From positions 558,001-622,000 of the forward strand of contig CAWAKB010000001.1 in assembly GCA_963782555.1 (NCBI GenBank): DNA of 64,000 bases, written 5' to 3'. A model generated the notes under the pieces. The model saw nothing but the letters and a program-made list of their open reading frames with translations, was not told the origin of the DNA and made no database searches. The translations under genes were made by a program, and so were the position numbers. Shown here in pieces: positions 8,255 to 17,388 of this stretch; the stretch's first letter is position 1; each line of letters begins with the position of its first letter. The DNA comes from Hyphomicrobium_A sp963782555. Lineage in GTDB: Bacteria; Pseudomonadota; Alphaproteobacteria; Rhizobiales; Hyphomicrobiaceae.

Positions 8255-9281
8255 ATGCGCCAAGCTCCCCCGCCGGGGTTCGATCAGGAGGATTGCACCG
8301 CCTTGCCGCTCGCCACCAAAGCGCCCGAGGCGCCCACAAGCGAAAAGTTTTCCGATCCCGATTGGACAGCCAAGGGCGAGCCCCGCGCGCTCGTGCCGCT
8401 GGTCGAGCTGCGCACGCTCTGGATCAACACGGGCACACTCTGCAACATCACCTGCGAGAACTGCTACATCGAGTTCGAGTCCGACCAACGATCGCCTCGT
8501 CTACATCACCGCGGACGAGGTCGCGCCGTTCCTGCAGGAGGCAGCCAGGCTCGGCACGCGCGAGATCGGCTTCACGGGCGGCGAGCCGTTCATGAACCCG
8601 GAATTTCTCGCCATGCTCGCCGATGCGCTGGGCTCTGGCTTCGAGGTGCTGGTGCTCACCAACGCCATGCAACCCATGCAGCGCCCGCAGGTGCAGCGCG
8701 GGCTTATAGATCTCAACAAGACCTATGGTTCCAAGCTGACGCTGCGTGTCAGCCTTGATCACTACACCGCGGCGCTGCACGAGACCGAGCGCGGGCCCAA
8801 CACGTGGGACAAGTCGATCGACGGCCTCGACTGGCTGGCGGCCAACGGCTTCCACATCGCGATCGCCGGGCGCACGCGCTGGGGCGAGAGCGATGGCTCC
8901 GAGCGCGCCGGCTTCGCAAAGCTCTTTTCCGAGCGCGGCTGGCCCATCGACGCGCACGACCTCGCCGCCCTCACGCTCTTTCCCGAGATGGACGGCGCCC
9001 ACGACGTGCCCGAGATCACCACCGCCTGCTGGGACATCCTCAACAAGAGCCCGCGCGACGTCATGTGCGCATCCTCGCGCATGGTCGTGAAGCGCAAGGC
9101 GGCGGCAGCGCCGGCGGTGCTGCCGTGCACGCTTTTGCCGTACGACACGGCCTTCGAGATGGGGCCGACATTGAAGGCCGCGTCGGGCGCCGACGGCGGC
9201 ATGTTTTCCGACGGCGCCGTCAAGCTCTGCCATCCCCACTGCGCGCGCTTCTGCGTACTGGGCGGCGGCAGCTGCTCGTAA
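8255..9281 (+). CDS. Radical SAM family protein, frameshifted at about 8474
   Basis: The N-terminal frame holds TLWINTGTLCNITCENCYIE, the Cx3Cx2C cluster motif that binds the SAM-cleaving 4Fe-4S centre. Immediately after it the sequence continues in the next frame as SSPTNDRLVYIT, then REIGFTGGEPFMNPEF (the GGEP SAM-binding motif), to a C-terminus with several cysteines. Dropping one T of the TT at 8474-8475 restores CYIESSPTND, so the gene carries a 1-bp insertion, either real or a sequencing error. ATG 8255 or TTG 8303 could be the start; the latter has AGGAGG 11 nt upstream. Substrate unknown. It is convergent with mscL, 6 bp apart. Confidence 0.8.
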
Positions 9282-9287
9282 GGGCGC

Positions 9288-9659
9288 CTACTTCGCCTTG
9301 ACGAGGGCGTCGCGGATTTCCTTCAGGTAGACCTCCGACTGCGGCGGTGCGGGCGCCGGCTTGGGCTGCGGCTTGCGCAGGGTGTTGATGCCCTTGATCA
9401 GGAAGAACAGAGCGACCGCCGTCAGGAAGAACTGCACGATGGCGTTGAGAAAGAGCCCGTACTTGATCTCGATCCCTTCCACCGGCTTGACCGTCAGGCT
9501 GGAAAAGTCGATCCCCGCCGTGATGTAGCCGATCACCGGCATGATGATGTCGGCAACGAGCGTCGACACGATCGGTGTGAAGGCGGCGCCGATGATCACG
9601 CCTATGGCAAGATCGAGGGCGTTGCCCCTGGTTGCGAACTCCTTGAATTCTTGCCACAT
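9288..9659 (-). CDS. mscL: Large-conductance mechanosensitive channel
   Basis: 123 aa, close to the family length. It starts MWQEFKEFATRGNALDLAIG, giving the N-terminal amphipathic helix and the gate-forming first membrane helix (GVIIGAAFTPIV). A periplasmic loop and a second helix (FFLTAVALFFLIKGIN) follow, then a proline-rich linker and a C-terminal charged helix. The pentameric channel opens under membrane tension to release solutes during osmotic downshock. A good GGGAGG ribosome-binding site precedes ATG 9659. Confidence 0.97.
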   Translation of the reverse strand: MWQEFKEFATRGNALDLAIGVIIGAAFTPIVSTLVADIIMPVIGYITAGIDFSSLTVKPVEGIEIKYGLFLNAIVQFFLTAVALFFLIKGINTLRKPQPKPAPAPPQSEVYLKEIRDALVKAK

Positions 9660-9844
9660 GAGCCTCGCTCCTCCCTCGGCTGCTGCGCTGCTGCTCCGTA
9701 GGCAGACTAGCCAAATCCGCGTGCCGGTAAAATGCCGCGTTTACCCTGTCGATGTGCGCTTGCGCCATATATGCGTCTCAGTGTTGGCATGTCTTTGATT
9801 GGCCTGGGCCGGTTCGGCTCGCGGGAGCATGGGAGGGGACGGCT

Positions 9845-10105
9845 ATGATGGAGCGCAAGGAGCGTAAGCCCTATTGGCGCCACACCAAGTGGCAGATGGT
9901 GGCGAGCGTGGTGCCGTTTCTCGTGCTGATCATCGTGCTGCCGCTCTACGCCGCGAGCCTCAACACGGAGAAGTTCTTAGGCTTCCCGCTCGGCTACTTC
10001 CTCAGCGCGCACGGAATCGCGATCATCGCCGTCTTCACGGTGGCAAGCTTCGTCAACCGCCAGGACGCCATCGACCACTGGCACGGGGCGCACGAGGACA
10101 CCTGA
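9845..10105 (+). CDS. DUF4212 protein, small subunit of a sodium/solute symporter
   Basis: 86 aa from ATG 9845 (ATG 9848 is also possible), with GGGAGGGG upstream. Two membrane helices are visible, MVASVVPFLVLIIVLPLYAA and a second near GYFLSAHGIAIIAVFTVA, followed by FVNRQDAIDHWHGAHED. This matches DUF4212, which is nearly always encoded directly before a symporter of the VC_2705 group and is thought to be its accessory subunit. The symporter starts 17 nt downstream, so the two form an operon. Confidence 0.9.
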   Translation: MMERKERKPYWRHTKWQMVASVVPFLVLIIVLPLYAASLNTEKFLGFPLGYFLSAHGIAIIAVFTVASFVNRQDAIDHWHGAHEDT

Positions 10106-10121
10106 AGCAACGGGCCATCGC

Positions 10122-11957
10122 ATGTCTGTCACCTCGCGCACCCGCTTCGTCAATCCGCGGCTCGGCACCTATTTCGGCATCTTTGCCAGCTCCCTGACGG
10201 CCCTCGTCTTGCTGCTCATCATCTTCGAGCAGCTCGGCACATCGGAGGTCGTGCTCAGATGGTGCATGCTGCTGGGGCCCTTGGCGCTCTATGCCGCCAT
10301 CGGCCTCTTGGTTCCCACGCGCGAGCCGTTGGAGTTCTTTGCCGCCGGGCGCCGCGTTCCCGCCGGCTACACTGGTCTCGGCATCGCCAGCGCCACGCTC
10401 GGCGCCACCGGCATCGTCGCCATGACGGGCACGTTCTTCCTCATCGGGTTCGATGCCTTGTGCCTGATGATCGGCGGCCTCGCCGGGTTCGTCATCATGG
10501 CGGTCATGCTGGCGCCGTTCTTCAGGAAGTTCGGAGCGCTTACCGTGCCGAGCTATCTCGGCCGGCGCTTCGAAAGCCGCGCGGTGCGTCTGTTGTGCGC
10601 AGGGCTCATCTCGGTGCCGCTCCTGCTGCTGCTCGCTGCCGAGCTGAGGATGGGCGCCTATGCTGCCGGCTGGCTCGTGGACAAACCGCAGAGCCTCATG
10701 GTGATGATGCTGGTGCTGGCCATTGTCGTCACCGTGGTGATGGGCGGCATGCGCTCGCTCACCTGGTCGGGCAGCGCGCAGGCCATCGCCGCGATCCTGG
10801 CGCTGATCGTGCCCGTCGCCATCGTCGCCGTGATGGTCACCAACTTTCCGCTGCCGCAGCTCACGAATGGGCCGCTGCTGCGCTCACTTGTCCATAGCGA
10901 GGCGGCGCAGGGCGTGCCCATCGTCGATGTATCGGGGCTGACCTTCATGCTTCCGGGGGAAGGGTTCGCGCCCGTCGCCAAGCGGTTCACCGCGCCGTTC
11001 GGCAGCGTGGGGCCGATGGCTTTCGTCGTCGCTACCCTCACAGTGATGGCGGGTGTCGCCTCCGCGCCGTGGCTGTTGCCTCGCGTGACGATGACGCCCG
11101 GCGTCTACGAAACCCGTAAGTCGCTCGGGTGGGCGACCGTGTTCTTCGGCCTCATCATGCTGACCGCGGCGGCCATATCGGTCTACATGCGCGACTTCGT
11201 CATGGACATCGTCAAGGACGGCCCGCCGGCCGCGCTGCCCGACTGGATGCGCCGGCTCACCGAGCTTGGCTTTGCGCAGGTGGATCTGGGCGCTGGAAGC
11301 CTGAACTTTATGAGTTTTGAGTTCGGGCGCGACACCGTGCTTCTGAGCCTGCCGGTTGCGGCCGGGCTGCCCAACGTATTTCTGTATTTCGCGGCGGCCG
11401 GCATCGTCGCCGCGGCGCTGGTGGCGGCCGGCGTCGCCGCCGTAACGCTGGCCAACGTGCTGTGCGAGGATGTCGTCAACGGGCTCTCCTGGGAGCCGCT
11501 GCCGCGAGACGCGCGCTTGTGGATCGCGCGCGCTGCCATCGTCGGCGTTGCGGTGTTCGGCGGTATGATCACGCTCTTGGCGCCGACCGATCCCTTGCGG
11601 CTCTTGCTTTGGTGCCTTGCGGTCAGCGGCTCGACGCTCTTTCCCGTGCTCGTGCTGTCGGTCTGGTGGAAGCGCATGAACGCCTTCGGCGCCATGGCCG
11701 GTCTCGCGTGCGGGTTCGTAGTGGCGGTGCTGACCATCCTTGCCGGCGAGGCGAGCATTTTTGGTCTCGCTGGACCGCTCGCGGGCCTCTTCGGCCTTCC
11801 GGCCGGTGCGCTTGGTGCCGTGCTGGCGAGCCTCGCGACGCCGGGACCCAACCGCAGCATGCTGGAGCTGGTGCGCGAGCTTCGCATTCCCGGCGGCGAG
11901 GTCGTCTACGATCGCGAGATGCGCCTGTTGCGCCTGAAGCACCGCGAGCGCGATTGA
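10122..11957 (+). CDS. Sodium:solute symporter, VC_2705 subfamily
   Basis: 611 aa with about 13 hydrophobic segments. Features of the SSS family include FFAAGRRVPAGYTGLGIASA (family signature near residue 70), GATGIVAMTGTFF, and a long run of transmembrane helices up to residue 580. It lies 17 nt behind the DUF4212 gene, the standard pairing for the VC_2705 symporters. Members take up acetate or other short organic acids with sodium, but the substrate here cannot be told from sequence alone. The C-terminal 30 residues are charged and cytoplasmic. Confidence 0.92.
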   Translation: MSVTSRTRFVNPRLGTYFGIFASSLTALVLLLIIFEQLGTSEVVLRWCMLLGPLALYAAIGLLVPTREPLEFFAAGRRVPAGYTGLGIASATLGATGIVAMTGTFFLIGFDALCLMIGGLAGFVIMAVMLAPFFRKFGALTVPSYLGRRFESRAVRLLCAGLISVPLLLLLAAELRMGAYAAGWLVDKPQSLMVMMLVLAIVVTVVMGGMRSLTWSGSAQAIAAILALIVPVAIVAVMVTNFPLPQLTNGPLLRSLVHSEAAQGVPIVDVSGLTFMLPGEGFAPVAKRFTAPFGSVGPMAFVVATLTVMAGVASAPWLLPRVTMTPGVYETRKSLGWATVFFGLIMLTAAAISVYMRDFVMDIVKDGPPAALPDWMRRLTELGFAQVDLGAGSLNFMSFEFGRDTVLLSLPVAAGLPNVFLYFAAAGIVAAALVAAGVAAVTLANVLCEDVVNGLSWEPLPRDARLWIARAAIVGVAVFGGMITLLAPTDPLRLLLWCLAVSGSTLFPVLVLSVWWKRMNAFGAMAGLACGFVVAVLTILAGEASIFGLAGPLAGLFGLPAGALGAVLASLATPGPNRSMLELVRELRIPGGEVVYDREMRLLRLKHRERD

Positions 11958-11968
11958 GCCAGCGCCAC

Positions 11969-12433
11969 TCAGGCCCCGGTGTGGGTGCCGAGGTAGTGCA
12001 GCACGACCTCGCGCCGGTGCGGACGATCGCGGTGCTCTGCGACGTAGATGCCCTGCCAGGTGCCGAGCACCATGGCTCCCGACCGCACCGGGATCGATAG
12101 CGATGTCGCCGTCAGCGCCGACTTGATGTGGGCCGGCATGTCGTCGGGGCCCTCGATGTCGTGCACGTAGGGAATGTCCTTGGGGGCGAGGCGCTCGAGC
12201 GCCTTGACAAGATCAACGTGCACGTCGGGGTCGGCATTCTCCTGGATCAGCAGGGACGCCGAGGTGTGGCGGATGAAGAGCGTGAGAAGGCCATCGGCGG
12301 CACCGATATCGGACAGCCATGCGCGCACCTTCTCGGTCACCATCACCAGCCCCGGCCCGCGCGTTTCGATGCCAAGTGTATGGAACGCTTGCCTGAGGCC
12401 GGGCTGAACCCTCGTTTGCGTTGGGCTTGCCAT
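11969..12433 (-). CDS. YjbQ family protein (secondary thiamine-phosphate synthase fold)
   Basis: 154 aa from ATG 12433. The UPF0047/YjbQ pattern is clear: GLLTLFIRHTSASLLIQEN, DPDVHVDLVKALERLAP, and HIKSALTATSLSIPV with GTWQGIYVAEHR near the end. These are small trimeric proteins with a metal-binding histidine set; some show weak thiamine-phosphate synthase activity but the physiological role is not settled. It is convergent with the symporter, 11 bp from its stop codon. Confidence 0.92.
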   Translation of the reverse strand: MASPTQTRVQPGLRQAFHTLGIETRGPGLVMVTEKVRAWLSDIGAADGLLTLFIRHTSASLLIQENADPDVHVDLVKALERLAPKDIPYVHDIEGPDDMPAHIKSALTATSLSIPVRSGAMVLGTWQGIYVAEHRDRPHRREVVLHYLGTHTGA

Positions 12434-12459
12434 TGGAGCTCGGAGAATCCTGTGTCGAT

Positions 12460-12948
12460 CTAGAGCGCCGTGTCCGGCTTGCGGCCGTGCTCCTCCTCGA
12501 GCTTCTCCATGCGCTCGTGCAGCTTCTTCATCATGCGCTCGAAGTAGTCGAAGGCCTTGTCGACATCGGCCTCGCTCGGCAGGACGAGCTTGGCGCCAGG
12601 CGCCGGCGCCTGCGCGTGGTCTCCGGTCTGATTCTCGCCGAGCCCCAGCGTCTCCTCCAGGTGGTCGACCTGGTCTTTGAGCGATTTGTTCTCGGCTTGC
12701 AGCTTGTCGATCTCGCTCATCAGCGCTCGCTGACTGTCGTCCATGTCCTCGCACGCCCACTTGTCGTCTTTGCGCCGGCACAGCGCCATGGCGCCCGTCT
12801 GCGTGTCGAGGCGCACGATGCCGTCCTTGGTCGGAGACATGGTGTAACGGCCACCGGCCTCACCCGCGGCCAGCCCTGCCGTGCTCAGTCCCGCGCTCAG
12901 CAGCATTGCCAAGGCAACTCGTGAGACGATCGGCCTTAAGATGCGCAT
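12460..12948 (-). CDS. Exported coiled-coil protein of unknown function
   Basis: 162 aa from ATG 12948; an ATG four codons upstream (12960) is the alternative. A signal peptide (RVALAMLLSAGLSTAGLA) is followed by a short region containing RYTMSPTKDGIVRLDTQTG and CRRKDDKWACEDMDDS, then two predicted helical coiled-coil stretches (SEIDKLQAENKSLKDQVDHL and FERMMKKLHERMEKLEEEHG). The two cysteines flanking a DDKW block could form a disulfide in the periplasm. I recognise it only as a conserved hypothetical type found in Hyphomicrobiales. It lies 26 bp upstream of yjbQ on the same strand and may be cotranscribed. Confidence 0.8.
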   Translation of the reverse strand: MRILRPIVSRVALAMLLSAGLSTAGLAAGEAGGRYTMSPTKDGIVRLDTQTGAMALCRRKDDKWACEDMDDSQRALMSEIDKLQAENKSLKDQVDHLEETLGLGENQTGDHAQAPAPGAKLVLPSEADVDKAFDYFERMMKKLHERMEKLEEEHGRKPDTAL

Positions 12949-13252
12949 ACCGTCCTCCACCCTTGCAGCCGGCCGTTGCCGGCGCCCCGCAATTTGGAAC
13001 GATAGCCTAGCCCCAGACTATGGCGAAAAAGCTCGATTTTCCTCGGCGTCGGCGCCGTCAGGCGCGATTTGTGTCGGCGTTTAACCGAACATTTACTGCG
13101 ACTCGCTGAGCTTTAGGGAGAGCGGTGGCGAATTCATGCGGCGTTTGGAATTGGCCTCGCCGGCCCGCGCGAGTGAAACGGAGGCATGCCTCCTTCGCTG
13201 GCGGCGCGGACTGCGATTTTAGCGATGGTTCAGCGCGCCCCAAGGGAACGAG

Positions 13253-16105
13253 ATGCCGACACAAGCCCCTAAGGATCTTTGTGGTGCGCGAGCAGACGCT
13301 CCTGCTCCCGACGCTACCGACGAGCAAAACCAAGCCACGAGGCTCCACCAGATGCGGGATAGGCTGGCGTCGCTGAGCGACGAGGCGCGCACGATACGCG
13401 GCCAGGTGCCGCGCGAGTTCGAGCCAGATGTCGAGCGCATCCAGCAGCAGATGCATCTCCTCGGCGAGCGCCTGTCGCAGTTGAGCGCGGGCGCTCTCTA
13501 CCACGGTGGCGGGGGCGGTGAGCCGTCGGCGGAGGCCGGCTCCGAAACGGTTTCCGACGAGGCGATCCTGCTCGGCGGCCCGCGGTCGGACGACCCTTGG
13601 GATCGCGACACCGCGAATGCGCTCACCCGCTTCTATGAGTTGGGTGACGCCGAGCTCAGCTCCGGCACCGAGGGAGCGTCGTCAGCGGGACACGGTGCCG
13701 GCGCGGGCGGTGCGCCGTCGCGCACCGTTGTCACAGTCGAGCCGGCGTGGCTCGACCGGCGCTTTGCCGAGATTGCCGAGCGGATCGAGCAGTCGCTGGC
13801 CGAGATCAGGCCCGAGAGCTCTCTGCTCACGATTGGCCGGCGGTTCGACCAGCTCGAGATGCGCATGGTCTCGGCGTTGCGCGGCGTCGCCATGCACACC
13901 GATATCGAGGAGCTGCGCGTCGCTGAGGCGCAGATCGAGGACATCGGCACCCAGCTCGATCAGCTTCGCCGCCAGCTGGGCCGGCTCGACACCATCGATG
14001 CCCATCTCACGACGCTGACCGCGCAGCTCTCCGATGATCGGCTCGCAAAGCTGTTCGAGCATGGCCAGAACCTGGCGCGCGACAGTGAGCGGCTGGAGGC
14101 CATCGACTCCCAGCTCGCGACCATCGCCAACCAGCTTTCGCACGATCGCCTCGCCGAACTGCTTAATGAGAGCGTGGGGCGCGATGCGGATCTGGAGGGA
14201 TTGGCAAACTCTGCTGCTCAAAAGGCTGCTGCGCATTTCGCCGATCAGGGACTCTTGCAGGCGCAGGCGCGTGACCTCGGCGAAGTCCGGGGCCTCATTG
14301 AAAGCCTGATCAGCGAGCGCCGCAACAGCGACGAGAACAATGCGAGCATGCTGGACACGATGCAGCAGGCGATCATTCGCATTCTCGACCGCATCGACGC
14401 TTTGGAGTTCAGCCGACCGGCGGCGGAGGCGACTCCCGCGCCCGCCGCGGCGGCCGCCCCGACACCTGAGGAGAGCGAGACGGCCGCCGCCGAGCCGCTA
14501 GCAGAGGATCGCCAGCCGGAGCCGATGCCGGCCGAACCCGCCTACGAGCCACCGCAGATGGCACCCATGAGCGGGGTCGCCGACGAGACGTCGTTTCTGC
14601 CGGAGGAGCCGGCCGGCGGATTTGAGACCGCATCATTCGACTTGGATGCGGCATTCGCAGGCGACCGCGCCATGGGCGCCGCGCAGCCCGAAGAGCCGCC
14701 TGCGCGCCGCACCAGCGCGCTCCGCCACGACTTCATTGCCGATGCTCACCGGGCCAAGCTGAAGGCCGCAAGCAAGGTCGATAGCTTGGGCAGCTTTGGA
14801 CCACTCCGCAGCGATGAGGGCGGGACGTCGGCGGAGAGCGCGGCACCTGTGCCCCCGAAGGCGCGGGCGCGCCGCTCCTTCTTCAAATCGCCACGGGTCT
14901 TGATGACCATTCTCACGCTGCTGGCGATGATCCCGGCGGCCTTGTTCTTCATGCCGCGCACGCCCGCCGAAGGCGGTGCAGACGCGGCTACTGCCGGCAG
15001 CGTCTCGCCGGCCTCCGACCACGGCGCGTTCGGTGCGGGCGCCGCGACGCAGGATCATGCGGCACCGGCAGCGCCGGAGGGGAATGGGGCGGAGGCGCCC
15101 GCGGACGGCATGCCGTCCAAGCAGTCCCAGCAGCTGGCGCCCGATGCCTCGCAGACTAAGGGAAAGTATCAGGACGTGGGACTGCCGGGAGGAAGCGGTT
15201 CCTATGACCGCATCGACACCGCGGCGCTTCCCGATGGGATTACCACCGAGCCCTATGCCGAGCCGGCGGCGGGGCGTCTCGTGACGCGCCACAAGGACGG
15301 GCGGACGTCGGTGGTGTCGGGTGGTCCGGGCGTTTCCGCGACGCCTGCGGCTATGATGGAGGAGCGCGTCCTGCGCATGAACGGCGTGGACACGGGGAGC
15401 ATCGGCCCGACCGCGGACGGGCAAAAGCCGATGGCACTGCCGCCTGCCATGGTGGGTCCCTTCTCGCTGCGTCTGGCAGCGGCGCAGGGCAAGGCTTCAG
15501 CTCAGTACGAGGTGGCCACGCGCCTCGCCGAAGGCAAGGGTCCCGATCAGAACCTGAAGCAAGCTGCCCAGTGGTTCCTGCGGTCGGCGACGAGCGGGTT
15601 CGCGATGGCCCAGTTCCGCCTGGGCACCCTTTATGAGCGCGGGGTCGGCGTTAAGACGGATGCCGAGCGGGCCAAGGTTTGGTACAGCCGGGCCGCCGAG
15701 CAGGGCAACGTCAAGGCGATGCATAATCTGGCTGTGCTGACCGCGTCGGGACGCGGCGGCGCCAAGCCGGATTACGAGACCGCGGTACGGTGGTTTGCGG
15801 AGGCCGCCGAGCGCGGCTTGGCCGACAGCCAGTTCAATCTCGCCGTCCTCTACGAGAACGGCTTCGGCGTCGCCAAGGACGAGAAGGAAGCCTACAAGTG
15901 GCTGGTGCTGGCTGCTCAGTCGGGCGACAAGGAGGCCACAAGCCGCCGCGACGCGCTGAAGGCCCAGCTCAGCGATGCGGATCGGGCTCAAGTGGAAGCG
16001 AGCGTTGCCGCCTGGCACGCCAAGCCTATCGATCCGCTGGCCAATGATCCCCATCTGGCCGGCCAAGCTTGGCAGGAGCGCCAGCTCGGTTCCAGCAACG
16101 GCTGA
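13253..16105 (+). CDS. PodJ-like polar localization protein with Sel1 repeats
   Basis: 950 aa with a PodJ-like plan. Residues 1-390 are acidic, with coiled-coil heptads (EELRVAEAQIEDIGTQLDQL). Residues 390-540 form a proline/alanine-rich linker. One membrane helix lies near 548-568 (VLMTILTLLAMIPAALFF). The periplasmic part ends in about four Sel1-like repeats (from about residue 745: ASAQYEVATRLAEGKGPDQN, MAQFRLGTLYERGVGV and so on). In Caulobacter PodJ recruits factors to one cell pole for stalk, pilus and division asymmetry; that role is inferred here. AAGGGA precedes ATG 13253. The upstream 300 bp contain TTAACC with a second TTTA 7 nt later (13081-13094), a near-CtrA site. Confidence 0.85.
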   Translation: MPTQAPKDLCGARADAPAPDATDEQNQATRLHQMRDRLASLSDEARTIRGQVPREFEPDVERIQQQMHLLGERLSQLSAGALYHGGGGGEPSAEAGSETVSDEAILLGGPRSDDPWDRDTANALTRFYELGDAELSSGTEGASSAGHGAGAGGAPSRTVVTVEPAWLDRRFAEIAERIEQSLAEIRPESSLLTIGRRFDQLEMRMVSALRGVAMHTDIEELRVAEAQIEDIGTQLDQLRRQLGRLDTIDAHLTTLTAQLSDDRLAKLFEHGQNLARDSERLEAIDSQLATIANQLSHDRLAELLNESVGRDADLEGLANSAAQKAAAHFADQGLLQAQARDLGEVRGLIESLISERRNSDENNASMLDTMQQAIIRILDRIDALEFSRPAAEATPAPAAAAAPTPEESETAAAEPLAEDRQPEPMPAEPAYEPPQMAPMSGVADETSFLPEEPAGGFETASFDLDAAFAGDRAMGAAQPEEPPARRTSALRHDFIADAHRAKLKAASKVDSLGSFGPLRSDEGGTSAESAAPVPPKARARRSFFKSPRVLMTILTLLAMIPAALFFMPRTPAEGGADAATAGSVSPASDHGAFGAGAATQDHAAPAAPEGNGAEAPADGMPSKQSQQLAPDASQTKGKYQDVGLPGGSGSYDRIDTAALPDGITTEPYAEPAAGRLVTRHKDGRTSVVSGGPGVSATPAAMMEERVLRMNGVDTGSIGPTADGQKPMALPPAMVGPFSLRLAAAQGKASAQYEVATRLAEGKGPDQNLKQAAQWFLRSATSGFAMAQFRLGTLYERGVGVKTDAERAKVWYSRAAEQGNVKAMHNLAVLTASGRGGAKPDYETAVRWFAEAAERGLADSQFNLAVLYENGFGVAKDEKEAYKWLVLAAQSGDKEATSRRDALKAQLSDADRAQVEASVAAWHAKPIDPLANDPHLAGQAWQERQLGSSNG

Positions 16106-16132
16106 GGCTCAATCGGCATGCATGCAACAGCT

Positions 16133-16174
16133 CCGTGCGCGGTATCAACCCCCGCGCACGGCGTATCTTTTTTT
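16133..16174 (+). terminator. Terminator after the PodJ-like gene
   Basis: A perfect 10-bp stem, CCGTGCGCGG (16133-16142) with CCGCGCACGG (16152-16161), has a 9-nt loop and is followed 6 nt later by seven Ts (16168-16174). It begins 28 nt after the stop codon. The gap before the T-run is a little long, but the structure is strong. Confidence 0.75.
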
Positions 16175-16461
16175 ACCGCACGCACAGGTGAAGGATAATT
16201 CGCCAAGGTCATGCCTTGACACGACGCATGGTGTCGGAGCATTCGTGAGCTTGAAGGTTTGGCGCAGAGTTGGGGCGCCGCCTTCTCCTTGCTGCCGGCT
16301 GCGCGGCTGCGCGACGGCCTAGCCTCATCAGGGAATGCTGCCCCAAGCCGGTCGACAGGTTGCCCGCGGCGGCCCACGGCCTCCCGACGCCGCAGGCGTC
16401 GTGTGCCGGTGCCTCGTTCCATGACCTGGGTGCGTGCAAGGGTTTGTGTCGGGCGAGACGG
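16175..16461. other. Intergenic region before the TauE/SafE gene
   Basis: Together with the terminator just before it, this makes about 355 bp without a convincing gene. An open frame continues upstream of the TauE/SafE start but its sequence is arginine- and cysteine-rich and unlike a protein, so I do not extend the gene into it. No clear promoter motif or repeat was recognised. Confidence 0.5.
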
Positions 16462-17388
16462 ATGAACATCTACCTGCCCATAGCCGAGATGTCCGTAAAC
16501 GTGGCGGTCTTCTTGGGCATGGGTTGCGCCGTGGGCTTCCTCTCGGGCCTGTTCGGCGTCGGCGGCGGCTTCCTGCTGACGCCCCTCCTGATCTTCATGG
16601 GCATTCCTTCGGCTGTTGCCGTCGGCACCGGGTCGATGCCGATCCTGGCCTCCTCGGTGTCAGGCGCCATCGCCCAGTACCGGCGCAACAACGTCGACAT
16701 GAAGATGGGCATCGTGTTGGTGGCCGGCGGTGTCGTCGGCTCGCTGATCGGCGTCGGGATCGTCAAGATCCTGCGCCAGGTCGGCCAGTTCGATCTGTTT
16801 GTGTCATTGAGCTACGTGACGTTTCTCGGTGCCGTCGGCGGCCTGATGCTGATCGAGAGCGTCGGAACGATCCGCAAAGCGCGCTCGGGGCAGGCTCCCC
16901 CGACGCGCAAGACGGGCCAGCACAGCTGGGTGCACGGGCTGCCCTTCAAGATGCGCTTCCACCGCTCGAAGCTCTACATCAGCGCCGTGCCGCCGGCGCT
17001 GATCGGCGCCTTCGTCGGCTTCATGGCCTCCTTGATGGGCGTCGGCGGCGGCTTCGTCATGGTGCCGGCCATGATCTACCTTTTGCGGATGCCGACCAAC
17101 GTGGTCATCGGCACGGCGCTGTTCCAGATCCTGTTCGTGATGGCGACGACAACGGTGCTGCAGGCGCTGCAGAACAAGACAGTCGACGTGGTGCTCGCCC
17201 TCCTGCTTATCATGGGCGGCGTCATCGGCGCCCAGTTCGGCGTGGTTGCGGGCGCCCGCCTCAAGGGCGAGCAGCTGCGCTTCCTGCTGGCGGCTCTGGT
17301 GCTGATGGTGTGCCTCAGGATCGGTTGGGACCTCATAGCGCGGCCGAGCGAGATCTACTCGATCAGCCCGGTGCTGGGAGGGATCTGA
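16462..17388 (+). CDS. TauE/SafE (TSUP) family membrane transporter
   Basis: 308 aa from ATG 16462. Eight or so helices are arranged as two repeats, each beginning with the family motif: GFLSGLFGVGGGFLLTPLL near residue 25 and GFMASLMGVGGGFVMVPAM near residue 190. Family members export sulfite, sulfoacetate or related organosulfur anions, or take up sulfate or thiosulfate; the substrate here is unknown. The stop TGA overlaps the start of the next gene as TGATG, indicating translational coupling to the TIGR02186 protein, a common pairing in alphaproteobacteria. Confidence 0.92.
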   Translation: MNIYLPIAEMSVNVAVFLGMGCAVGFLSGLFGVGGGFLLTPLLIFMGIPSAVAVGTGSMPILASSVSGAIAQYRRNNVDMKMGIVLVAGGVVGSLIGVGIVKILRQVGQFDLFVSLSYVTFLGAVGGLMLIESVGTIRKARSGQAPPTRKTGQHSWVHGLPFKMRFHRSKLYISAVPPALIGAFVGFMASLMGVGGGFVMVPAMIYLLRMPTNVVIGTALFQILFVMATTTVLQALQNKTVDVVLALLLIMGGVIGAQFGVVAGARLKGEQLRFLLAALVLMVCLRIGWDLIARPSEIYSISPVLGGI

